From Clostridium_AM sp964554365 (GTDB lineage: Bacteria; Bacillota; Clostridia; Clostridiales; Clostridiaceae), in assembly GCA_964554365.1 (NCBI GenBank), contig CAZKOJ010000150.1:1-10714 (forward strand): a stretch of DNA of 10,714 nucleotides, written 5' to 3'. The notes beneath the pieces are model-generated. The model saw nothing but the letters and a program-made list of their open reading frames with translations. It had not been told where the DNA came from and did not search any database. Positions 1-6,830 of this stretch are shown here, in pieces. A program made the position numbers and the translations under genes. Position 1 is the first letter of the stretch, and every line of letters begins with the position of its first letter.

Positions 1-397
1 AGTGTTTTTTATTGATGAAAATTACTAATTTTTTAAAACAATTATAGTAATTATAGAATACTAGAAGTTAAGTTCTTTAATTATTCTTCGCAACTTTCAA
101 TTTTCAATTTCTTATTAATATAAATATTTTAGAATTTTTTAAAATTTATTTTATGCTTAAGTCGTTATAATATTTATGTTTAAATAGTGCAGTATATTTT
201 AGATGAAATTATATAGTTACGTATAAAAATATGTAGAAAAAATCTGTGAAATAGTATAGAATCAATATCAAGTGAAACTTAGTTAAAATTATCTAAGAAC
301 TTATCACTAATTATAATATGATTTACAGATATTTTAGTATCAGTGACTGTTGGTTATTTGATAATATTGTATGTGAAAATAAAATTATTAAATCTAA
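1..397. other. AT-rich intergenic region upstream of the c-di-GMP sensor gene
   Basis: This stretch has no credible gene. It opens with a T-run (5-10) that could be the tail of a terminator lying outside the window. An AT-rich inverted repeat pairs ATTACTA at 21-27 with TAGTAAT at 45-51. Positions 94-114 carry a short tandem motif, TTTCAAT twice and then TTTC. Two perfect TATAAT hexamers (166-171 and 312-317) could be -10 elements, but neither has a good -35 at 16-18 bp, so I call no promoter. ATCTGTGAAAT near 241 and ATTTACAGAT near 321 form an imperfect inverted repeat that could fold in the leader. No c-di-GMP riboswitch is recognisable, although the next gene is a c-di-GMP enzyme. Confidence 0.6.
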
Positions 398-2794
398 ATG
401 AATGGGGAAATGATATTGAATGCTTTAAAAAATATATGGATATTTTTATTTTTTGTAATAATTATTTTTCTCTTTTTAAATAAATATGAGAGTAATGTAA
501 ATGCTAAAACACAAGAAAATATTAAAGAAATAAAAATAGTTATAGATGATAAATATCCGCCTTATGTTTTCAGAGATACCAATGGTGAACTTCAAGGAAT
601 AATCATAGATCAGTGGAAACTTTGGGAGAAAAAAACAGGGATAAAAGCTATAATAAATGCTATGGATTGGAACAATGCTTTGGAAGTTATGAAAAATGAA
701 GAATATGATGTAATTGATACTATGTTTGCCAATGAAGAAAGAAGCAAAGTTTATGATTTTTCATCACCTAGTATAGATATAGAAGTGCCTATTTTTTTTC
801 AGAAAAACATCTATGGAGTAAATGATATTAACTCATTAAGAGGATTTCAAGTAGCAGTAAAAAAAGGTGATTTTAGTGTGGATTTTTTAAAGAAAAGAGG
901 TATTAATAATTTAAAAGAATATGATAGTTATGAGAGTCTAATTGAAGATGCTAAGGATCAAAAAATATCTATATTTGTTATGGATAAGCCACCCGCTTTT
1001 TATTATATATATAAAATGGGAATAGGAGATAAATTCAAATATTCTAACCCTTTGTATACTGGACAGTTTCGTAGAGCAGTGAAAAAAGGAAATACTGAAA
1101 TGATGGATATTGTAGAGAATGGTTTTTCACTAATTACAAAAAGTGAGTATAAGCAAATTGATAAGAAGTGGCTTGGAGATTCAAATGTTAATATTAAATA
1201 TATAGAATACATAAAAATTTTATCTATAATAATAGCGATAGTTTTATTATTTTCTATTGTTTACAATTACATACTTAAAAAAACTGTGAAAAATAAGACA
1301 GAACAACTTGTGAAAGTTTTTGAAGACTTAAAAATAAGCGAAAAAAAATACAGAGAATTGTTGTCAAATTTAAGGGTTGGAGTTGCAGTCCATTCCACAG
1401 ATGGACAAATATTAATGGCAAATAAAGAATATTTTAAATTATTTGGAATGACAGAGAAAGAACTGAAGAATGAAATGTTATTGAAAACTTGGTGGCCATT
1501 TATAAAAGAAAATGGAGAGGCATTATCTATTGAAGAATATCCTGCCTATAAAGCTTTAAAAAATAATGTAGCAATTTATAATTATACTATGGGGATAAAA
1601 GCATTTGGAAAAGGAGAAACTGTTTGGGTTGAGGTTGATGCTTTTCCTCAATATAATAGTGAAAAATCTTTAAAAGAAATAGTTACTACTCTTGTAGATA
1701 TAACAAATAGAAAAAAATCTCAAGCAAAAATATATGAAATGAGCATTTATGACAATCTTACAAGATTGTATAATAGAAATTATTTTGAAAATGAATTGAA
1801 TAAATTTAAACGTAAGAGTTTGTTGTCTATAGGAATTGTTATGTGTGATTTGGATGGACTTAAGCTAATTAATGACACACTAGGACATCATATTGGAGAT
1901 GATTATTTGCGTATTGTAGCAGATATATTAAGATCTTGCTTTAGAAAAAATGACTTAATAGCAAGAATAGGTGGAGATGAATTTGCTATTATTATGCCAA
2001 ATGCTACTCTGGAGCACATTAAAAAGGGAAGATATATGCTGTATAATAATATAAAAAAGTTAAATAATAGTGATAGATTAATACCAATTAGTGTTTCATT
2101 TGGTTATTCATTAAGTAATAACTCTATTGAAAATTTGGAAGAAATTCTTAAACAGGCAGATAATAATATGTATAAAGAAAAGCTTTTGCACCGTCAAAGT
2201 AATAAAAATGAAATTGTACAATTGTTGATGAAGATGTTGGAAGCTAGAGATTTTATAACTGAAGGACATGGCGAAAGATTAAAAGAATTAGGAAGTAGCC
2301 TTGCAGTTGCTGCAGGTATGTCAGAAAATGAAGCAGAAGATATAAAGCTATTAGCACAATTTCATGATATAGGCAAAGTTGGAATACCGGATAGAATACT
2401 GTTTAAACCTGATAAACTTAATGCAGAGGAATTAGCTGAAATGAAACGTCATACAGATATAGGTTATCGTATAGCGTCTGCTTCACCAAATCTTGTACAT
2501 ATTGCAGATTGGATTTTCAAACATCATGAATGGTGGAATGGTAAAGGGTATCCATTAGGAATTAAAGAACAGCATATTCCTATTCAGTGCAGGATACTTT
2601 CTATTGTAGATGCCTACGATGCTATGACAAATGATAGACCTTACAGAAAAGCATTAACAAGAGAACAGGCAATTAATGAGATTGAGAAATTCTCTGGAAA
2701 ACAGTTTGATCCAGTTCTTGCAAAAAAATTTATAGAAATTTTAAATTTAGATTGCAATATTGAAAAAGCAAAACTTTCTCCAAATGAAGCTTAG
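398..2794 (+). CDS. Membrane sensor with solute-binding, PAS, GGDEF and HD-GYP domains (c-di-GMP turnover)
   Basis: Predicted bifunctional c-di-GMP enzyme with an extracellular ligand sensor. Residues 11-27 form a signal-anchor helix. Residues about 43-261 are a family 3 periplasmic-type solute-binding domain, as in amino acid-binding proteins. A second membrane helix lies at about 271-293, followed by a short coiled linker and a PAS domain at about 313-437. The GGDEF domain (about 448-597) has the full GGDEF motif at 525-529, the metal-site D484, ND at 492-493, and an RKND inhibitory site (516-519) exactly five residues before GGDEF, so cyclase activity with product inhibition is plausible. 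The HD-GYP domain (about 604-785) keeps H624, HDIGK 656-660, H685, HH 709-710, GYP 717-719 and D738, so phosphodiesterase activity is also plausible. The ATG at 398 has no Shine-Dalgarno. The in-frame TTG at 416 lies 7 bases after GGGGA (404-408) and may be the true start; an ATG at 410 is also in frame but too close to that site. The ligand is unknown. Confidence 0.93.
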   Translation: MNGEMILNALKNIWIFLFFVIIIFLFLNKYESNVNAKTQENIKEIKIVIDDKYPPYVFRDTNGELQGIIIDQWKLWEKKTGIKAIINAMDWNNALEVMKNEEYDVIDTMFANEERSKVYDFSSPSIDIEVPIFFQKNIYGVNDINSLRGFQVAVKKGDFSVDFLKKRGINNLKEYDSYESLIEDAKDQKISIFVMDKPPAFYYIYKMGIGDKFKYSNPLYTGQFRRAVKKGNTEMMDIVENGFSLITKSEYKQIDKKWLGDSNVNIKYIEYIKILSIIIAIVLLFSIVYNYILKKTVKNKTEQLVKVFEDLKISEKKYRELLSNLRVGVAVHSTDGQILMANKEYFKLFGMTEKELKNEMLLKTWWPFIKENGEALSIEEYPAYKALKNNVAIYNYTMGIKAFGKGETVWVEVDAFPQYNSEKSLKEIVTTLVDITNRKKSQAKIYEMSIYDNLTRLYNRNYFENELNKFKRKSLLSIGIVMCDLDGLKLINDTLGHHIGDDYLRIVADILRSCFRKNDLIARIGGDEFAIIMPNATLEHIKKGRYMLYNNIKKLNNSDRLIPISVSFGYSLSNNSIENLEEILKQADNNMYKEKLLHRQSNKNEIVQLLMKMLEARDFITEGHGERLKELGSSLAVAAGMSENEAEDIKLLAQFHDIGKVGIPDRILFKPDKLNAEELAEMKRHTDIGYRIASASPNLVHIADWIFKHHEWWNGKGYPLGIKEQHIPIQCRILSIVDAYDAMTNDRPYRKALTREQAINEIEKFSGKQFDPVLAKKFIEILNLDCNIEKAKLSPNEA

Positions 2795-2811
2795 TTATTG
2801 GACAAAATATA

Positions 2812-2840
2812 TAGAAATAATGTGAGTTTTAGCGTATAAT
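2812..2840 (+). promoter_or_regulatory. Putative promoter of the DUF1016 nuclease gene
   Basis: A perfect -10 TATAAT (2835-2840) is preceded at 17 bp by TAGAAA (2812-2817), a 4/6 match to the -35 consensus. A 7-bp inverted repeat, AATAGTG (2838-2844) with CACTATT (2865-2871), follows and would form a small hairpin in the 5' leader just ahead of the ribosome binding site. The promoter is inferred from sequence only. Confidence 0.4.
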
Positions 2841-2896
2841 AGTGGGAAATACATAGTAGTTTTACACTATTAAGAAGTTATGAGGTGACTTAAAGT

Positions 2897-4048
2897 TTGA
2901 AGGAGTATAATAGAGAGTATGTAGAGTTTTTAAATGAATTAAAAAGTAAAATAATTAATTCACAGCAGGATGCTATTACTGAAGTGAATAGGGAATTACT
3001 TATGCTTTATTGGAATATTGGAAATTTAATCTTAGGAAAACAAAAGGAAGAAGAATGGACAAACAATCTTGTTGGAAATTTATCAGAAAATTTAAAAATA
3101 GCGTTTCCAGAGCTACAAGGCTTTTCGGAAAAAAACTTAAAATATATGTGCAAATTTGCTGAAGAATATAAAGATAAGGAGTTTATTCAACAAGTTGCAG
3201 CAAAAATAACTTGGCAGCATAATATTATTTTAATGGATAAAATCAGTGACTTTGTTAAAAGAATCTGTTATGTAAATAAAATTATTGAAAATGGATGGTC
3301 AAAACATACATTACTTAATAAAATAGAGCTAGAATTTGGAATTGACGAAAGTGGACTTCAAGAAGATCAAGTTGAGAATGAGAACAATATAGATAGTGAT
3401 ATAGATAATAAGCCTATAGTTAATGATGTTCCAGATGAGAAAATTGCAGAGGACAATATTATCGATAGTGATAATACACAGCATAATATTAAGGAGTTAA
3501 AAAATAATATGCCTGCTCATCCATCAGATTGGTCAATTCAGTTGTTAAAGGATCCGTACATACTTGATTTTTTAACTTTTTTAGAAGAAATAGAAGAAAA
3601 GGACTTAGAAAAACAATTACAAAACTATGTTACAAAATATTTTTTTGAACTCCAATCAGGGTTTGCTTTTGTAGGAAATAAATATCATATAGAAGTAGAA
3701 GGAGAAGACTACTACTTTGATTTGTTATTCTATAATCTTAAGCTAAGATGTTATATAAACATTGAATTAAAAATAGGCAGCTTCAGACCAGAATATTTGG
3801 GAAAACTTACTTTCTATTTATCGTTACTAGATGATACGTTGAAATCAGAACATGATAAAGCATCTATAGGCATTATAGTATGTAAAGATGAAGAAAAATT
3901 AATTGTACAATATGCATTTAAAGATACGACAAAGCCAGAAGGATATACAGAGTACAGTTTAACACAAGACATTCCACAAGAGTTTAAATTAAGCTTACCT
4001 ACGGTAAAAGAAATTGGTTTTGGAATTAAGGAAAAGCTAAAGAGTTGA
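2897..4048 (+). CDS. DUF1016/YhcG-type PDDEXK nuclease domain protein
   Basis: The protein matches the YhcG/DUF1016 family in both halves. The N-terminal DUF1016_N-type helical domain spans about 8-150, with LYWNIGNLI, GFSEKNLKYM, ITWQHNIILMDK and IIENGWSKHTL as landmarks. The C-terminal PDDEXK nuclease domain spans about 216-360: KDPYILDFL, then YYFDLLFY with D275, then the catalytic ELK at E290-K292, then PEYLGKLTFYLS. All expected catalytic residues are present. The start is TTG at 2897, 8 bases after GAGGTGA (2882-2888); no ATG start is close by. Residues about 155-205 form a low-complexity linker rich in D, E and N where family members usually have a shorter NF-type connector. Relatives occur near restriction-modification or mobile elements, but none is visible here, so the protein appears solitary and its biological role is unknown. 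It is likely cytoplasmic. Confidence 0.88.
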   Translation: MKEYNREYVEFLNELKSKIINSQQDAITEVNRELLMLYWNIGNLILGKQKEEEWTNNLVGNLSENLKIAFPELQGFSEKNLKYMCKFAEEYKDKEFIQQVAAKITWQHNIILMDKISDFVKRICYVNKIIENGWSKHTLLNKIELEFGIDESGLQEDQVENENNIDSDIDNKPIVNDVPDEKIAEDNIIDSDNTQHNIKELKNNMPAHPSDWSIQLLKDPYILDFLTFLEEIEEKDLEKQLQNYVTKYFFELQSGFAFVGNKYHIEVEGEDYYFDLLFYNLKLRCYINIELKIGSFRPEYLGKLTFYLSLLDDTLKSEHDKASIGIIVCKDEEKLIVQYAFKDTTKPEGYTEYSLTQDIPQEFKLSLPTVKEIGFGIKEKLKS

Positions 4049-4096
4049 TAAAATATGAAAAATTAACATGTATATTATTAATAGAGAATTATGTGT

Positions 4097-4134
4097 AAAA
4101 CGCTTAATTTTACTTTGTAAAAATAGGCGTTTTT
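4097..4134 (+). terminator. Rho-independent terminator after the DUF1016 gene
   Basis: A 17-bp stem pairs 4097-4113 with 4117-4133 across a TTT loop, with one A-A mismatch and one G-U pair. The stem ends in TTTTT and TATTG follows. It lies about 50 bp past the DUF1016 stop codon and before the next promoter. Confidence 0.75.
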
Positions 4135-4216
4135 ATTGTGAACAAAATTAATTAAAATGGTTTTTAGTACAATATTAATATGTTTTATATGTATTTATTT
4201 ATATTATATGGAAAAG

Positions 4217-4244
4217 TTGACAAATTAAATAAAGAGCGTATAAT
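4217..4244 (+). promoter_or_regulatory. Consensus sigma-A promoter driving the T-box leader
   Basis: Perfect TTGACA (4217-4222) and perfect TATAAT (4239-4244) are separated by 16 bp. Transcription should begin near 4251, giving a leader of about 340 nt before the YitT start codon. Full-consensus hexamers suggest strong constitutive initiation, with control left to the downstream attenuator. Confidence 0.85.
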
Positions 4245-4298
4245 AACTTATGGAAAAGTATTTTTTTGTAATATACAATAAAATTTAACATATAAATG

Positions 4299-4552
4299 CA
4301 ATGAAGAAGAAGAGTAAGTAAAGGTTCAATTAAAAGAGAGTCGATGAGGGTGGAAATTCGATATTTGAAAATACTGAAAAAAGATTTGGAGCAGCAATCC
4401 TAAATTTTTTAGTAGGTATAATGGCAACGTATAACACATAAAAATCGTATTACAATTTATGTAATATGTTTGAATGGCTTTTGTGCCAATTTAAGTAGTG
4501 CCGCGAAAGTATAACCTTTCATCCTATTATTAGGATGAAAGGCTTTTATATT
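4299..4552 (+). ncRNA. T-box leader riboswitch, probable lysine specifier
   Basis: T-box landmarks appear in the expected order. A GA-rich element with AGUA (ATGAAGAAGAAGAGTA, 4301-4316) marks the base of stem I. AGAGAG (4335-4340) and the GGGTGGAAA apical element (4348-4356) follow, the latter flanked by TCGA self-pairing arms. Then come TGAA (4375-4378), the specifier region and TTTGGAGC (4385-4392). A 9-bp stem III-like hairpin lies at 4446-4454/4460-4468. The T-box core CCGCGAAAG (4501-4509) leads into the terminator. In the A-run just before TTTGGAG the likely specifier registers read AAA or AAG (Lys); AGA (Arg) is a less likely register. The oddity is that the core reads AAGTAGTGCCGCG where AGGGTGGNACCGCG is usual, so the UGGN that pairs with the tRNA 3' end is missing. 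The class assignment is firm; function and amino acid specificity are inferred. Confidence 0.82.
4515..4550 (+). terminator. Intrinsic terminator of the T-box leader
   Basis: A perfect 12-bp stem, CCTTTCATCCTA (4515-4526) with TAGGATGAAAGG (4531-4542), has a TTAT loop and is followed by CTTTTATATT. Its 5' arm contains CTTTC (4516-4520), which can instead pair with GAAAG (4505-4509) of the T-box core. That is the expected switch between terminator and antiterminator. The U-tract is short. Confidence 0.8.
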
Positions 4553-4591
4553 GTACAATAAAAATTTATATTTAATAAAGGTGGGTGGGAT

Positions 4592-5422
4592 ATGAAAAAT
4601 AAAATAATTGATTTAACTACTATTATATTTGGAATTTTTTTATTTTCTTTTGCCGTGAATGTATTTTTTGCTCCGTATCATATTGTGCCAGGCGGTATTT
4701 CAGGTTTAGCAATTGTTCTTGAGAACTTATTACATATTAAAAAATCAATCATAATAGGAATATTTAATATACCAATTTTCTTATTAGGATTATGTGTACT
4801 TGGTAAAAAATTTGTTATCAATACATTGTTGGGGGTTTTTCTAGTTCCAGTATTTGTTGAATTAACTAGTAATATTGGTTCTATTACAAATGATGTACTG
4901 TTAGCTACAGTACTAGGTGGTGTTATGACAGGAATTGGAGTAGGAATGCTTTTAAGTAAACAAGCATCTCTTGGTGGCACAGATACAATTGCAAAAGTTA
5001 TATCTAAATTAATAAATAAACCTGTTGGAAAAGTTCTTATGTTTGTGGATTTATCTATAGTTTTAATTACAATTTATGTATTTGGAATAGAAAAAGCATT
5101 ATATGGTATGGTTACAGTATATATAATTGGTAGAGTAGTTGACATATATATTAAAGGATTTAAAGATTCTAAATCAGTGTTAATAATTTCAGATAATATT
5201 GAAGAAATTAACAGACTTATTTTAACAGAAATTAATGGGAGAACCACCAAACTTGAGGCAAGGGGTGGCTATACAGATTATAAAAAAATAATTTTGATGT
5301 GTGTTATTACAAGTAAAGAATTAATAAAGGTAAAAGGAATTGTTAGTAACATTGATAGCAACGCTTTAGTTTTAGTTCAGGATTCATATGAAGTGTACGG
5401 AAAAGGATTTAGTATTACATAA
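4592..5422 (+). CDS. YitT family membrane protein with C-terminal DUF2179 domain
   Basis: Integral membrane protein of the YitT (DUF161) family. Hydrophobic segments at about 9-28, 33-45, 52-71, 74-91, 103-121 and 148-186 alternate with the two family signatures PGGISGLA (33-40) and GGTDTIA (128-134). The C-terminal cytoplasmic DUF2179 domain spans about 190-273, with the typical LEARGGYTDYKK, VVSKEL-like and IDSNALVLVQD patterns. The length of 276 residues is normal for the family. The ATG at 4592 sits just after an extended AAAGGTGGGTGGG ribosome binding site (4577-4589). It is the only gene after the T-box leader, so its expression should respond to uncharged tRNA, probably tRNA-Lys. The substrate of YitT proteins is not established; the leader suggests amino acid transport or homeostasis, which is inference. 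Confidence 0.93.
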   Translation: MKNKIIDLTTIIFGIFLFSFAVNVFFAPYHIVPGGISGLAIVLENLLHIKKSIIIGIFNIPIFLLGLCVLGKKFVINTLLGVFLVPVFVELTSNIGSITNDVLLATVLGGVMTGIGVGMLLSKQASLGGTDTIAKVISKLINKPVGKVLMFVDLSIVLITIYVFGIEKALYGMVTVYIIGRVVDIYIKGFKDSKSVLIISDNIEEINRLILTEINGRTTKLEARGGYTDYKKIILMCVITSKELIKVKGIVSNIDSNALVLVQDSYEVYGKGFSIT

Positions 5423-5429
5423 GCTTATA

Positions 5430-5468
5430 GTGAACTACTCACCGTATAAGAGGACGTGAGTAGTTCAC
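5430..5468. repeat. Perfect 13-bp inverted repeat without U-tract
   Basis: GTGAACTACTCAC (5430-5442) and GTGAGTAGTTCAC (5456-5468) are exact reverse complements around a 13-nt loop, starting 8 bp after the YitT stop codon. Neither side is followed by a T-run, so it is not a standard Rho-independent terminator. Its G+C content is higher than its surroundings. The GAACTAC...GTAGTTC form resembles hairpins at the ends of IS200/IS605-type elements, but no transposase is present, so that origin is speculative. Confidence 0.7.
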
Positions 5469-5538
5469 ACAAAAAGTTAAAAAAAGAAATTTCAGTATAT
5501 AATGTACTGAATAAGTTATTTATTATAATTAAAAATAG

Positions 5539-5570
5539 AAACATCTACCCCAAAAAGTAGATGTTTTTGT
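5539..5570. terminator. Bidirectional terminator between the YitT gene and the TIGR04076-type gene
   Basis: A 10-bp stem, AAACATCTAC (5539-5548) with GTAGATGTTT (5557-5566), has an 8-nt loop. On the plus strand TTG and TATTTTG follow. On the minus strand the stem is followed by CTATTTTTAA. It lies between the convergent genes ending at 5422 and 5607 and should stop transcription from both sides. Confidence 0.78.
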
Positions 5571-5606
5571 ATTTTGTATAAAGATATTTATTTAGTCTAA
5601 GCTATT

Positions 5607-5924
5607 TTAATGTTCTATTCTTTCTAACTTATAAATAACTGGATGAAGACCATCATTGCAACATTGAATTGCTACACCATCATGTTTTACATAAGGACTA
5701 TTTTTCCCAGAGGCTAAAAGTTCAACTCTATTTTTTATCCCTTCCCAAGCCCCCATACAAAAATTAATAGGTTTACTGCAATCTTTTGAGATATACTCCT
5801 GACCTTCCTCATTTTTTGAACAAATAACAGGAATTTTATCTGCAGCATATTCTGCATGAATATCTTCTAACTTTAACTTTTTTAAAACTGTAATTTTTAC
5901 ATCATAGTATGTTGATACTTCCAT
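5607..5924 (-). CDS. TIGR04076-type small cysteine-containing protein
   Basis: A 105-residue protein that I recognise as the TIGR04076 type from its overall pattern: N-terminal YDVKITVLKKL, a central Cys with GQEY, FCMGAW at 55-60, and the C-terminal CCNDGLHPVIYKLERI block at 88-103. The cysteines are C35, C49, C56, C88 and C89; the last pair and C56 belong to the family pattern and could bind a metal or take part in thiol chemistry, but function is not known. No signal peptide or membrane segment is seen, so it is probably cytoplasmic. The ATG at 5924 is preceded by AGGAG (5932-5936 on the plus strand) at 7-base spacing. It follows the chemoreceptor gene by 66 bp on the same strand with no clear terminator between, so co-transcription is possible. 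Confidence 0.82.
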   Translation of the reverse strand: MEVSTYYDVKITVLKKLKLEDIHAEYAADKIPVICSKNEEGQEYISKDCSKPINFCMGAWEGIKNRVELLASGKNSPYVKHDGVAIQCCNDGLHPVIYKLERIEH

Positions 5925-5990
5925 AATATCACTCCTAAATATTAAGTTTATTAATTAAATAACAATATAAATTTTGTCACAAAGCATGAC

Positions 5991-6830
5991 TTATATATTA
6001 GATGAAAGATCTTCTAAATCTTTAGTTGAGGAGTTTAATATGTTTAAGCTAGCACCTATTTCCTGTAAACTTGAAGCTTGATTTTGAAATACAAAATTAA
6101 CTTCTTCGATACTAGCATTTACATTTCCAACGGAATCTCTTATTTTTTTTAGTGTATCATTAATTTGTTTAATTGCCTCGCTACTTGAATTAGATAATTT
6201 TCTTATTTCTTCAGCTACAACGCTAAAACCTTTACCAAGTTCACCAGCTCGTGCAGCTTCTATTGCTGCATTCAAACCTAATAAATTTGTTTGTTTAGCT
6301 ATATTTTCTACAAATCTTAATATTTCATCTGTATTCTTTACTTCATCATTTGTTGCACGTACCTCTTCCAAAATACAATTATTGGATAGGGCTACATTTT
6401 GTACTTCTGATGAAACATTCTCAATTACAGTAGATATTTCTGATAAAGATGCAGATAAATTTTTAGAAGTATTTAAAACTTCCTCTCCCCAATGAGTTTT
6501 ACCAATAGCAAAACTTCCTACTATAGTCCCGTTTTCATCTTTAACTGGAATAGCTATAGCCTTCATTGAATTTCCAAATAGCTCTTTAGATAATATTTTT
6601 ACTACAGTTTTATCTTGCTTCATGCAATCTGAGGCAGGAATATTATCAGGAATTAAATCACCTTCATGAATATTACCATTGTAATATGTATTTAAAGATG
6701 AAGATATAATTCTAAGAACCCTTTCCCTATTGCATATTAAAAAGCTAGCTTGTCCTTCAAAAAAATCATTAATAAATGGAACCATTTTTTCTAAATTTCT
6801 AAGTGCTTCTTGTTCTGATGAATCTATCAT
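5991..6830 (-). CDS. Soluble methyl-accepting chemotaxis protein, YfmS-like
   Basis: A cytoplasmic chemoreceptor of 279 residues with no membrane segment. The N-terminal part (about 1-115) looks like a small PAS/Cache-like sensor: LICNRERVLRII at 31-42, then AIAIPVKDENGTIVGSFAIGK at 91-111. It contains C33 and C69. The rest is a coiled-coil signalling domain with the conserved hairpin tip: IAKQTNLLGLNAAIEAARAG at 177-196, followed by GKGFSVVAEEIRKLS. The tip contacts CheA/CheW in known receptors. Length and architecture resemble Bacillus subtilis YfmS, a short soluble receptor. The cytoplasmic helices are much shorter than in transmembrane receptors, and the chain ends soon after the tip. The ATG at 6830 follows GGAGG (6838-6842 on the plus strand) at 7-base spacing. 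The ligand is unknown. The next gene on the strand is the TIGR04076-type gene. Confidence 0.9.
   Translation of the reverse strand: MIDSSEQEALRNLEKMVPFINDFFEGQASFLICNRERVLRIISSSLNTYYNGNIHEGDLIPDNIPASDCMKQDKTVVKILSKELFGNSMKAIAIPVKDENGTIVGSFAIGKTHWGEEVLNTSKNLSASLSEISTVIENVSSEVQNVALSNNCILEEVRATNDEVKNTDEILRFVENIAKQTNLLGLNAAIEAARAGELGKGFSVVAEEIRKLSNSSSEAIKQINDTLKKIRDSVGNVNASIEEVNFVFQNQASSLQEIGASLNILNSSTKDLEDLSSNI

Noticed and set aside
1..397. A c-di-GMP riboswitch ahead of the GGDEF/HD-GYP gene
   Set aside because: I looked for the GEMM-type conserved blocks and found none in this AT-rich leader.
4411..4420. TGGCAACG as an alternative T-box acceptor-binding bulge
   Set aside because: It resembles UGGNACC, but no downstream sequence gives the flanking antiterminator helices, and it lies ahead of the stem III-like hairpin rather than next to the terminator.
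4678..4980. Antisense open frame of about 100 codons inside the YitT gene, and similar antisense frames at 1003-1212, 7410-7628, 7909-8097 and 9462-9647
   Set aside because: They are opposite-strand shadows of well-supported genes, lack good ribosome binding sites, and show no family resemblance.
5430..5468. The 13-bp inverted repeat as the terminator of the YitT gene
   Set aside because: No T-run follows on either strand. The hairpin at 5539-5566 has T-rich flanks in both directions and fits better.
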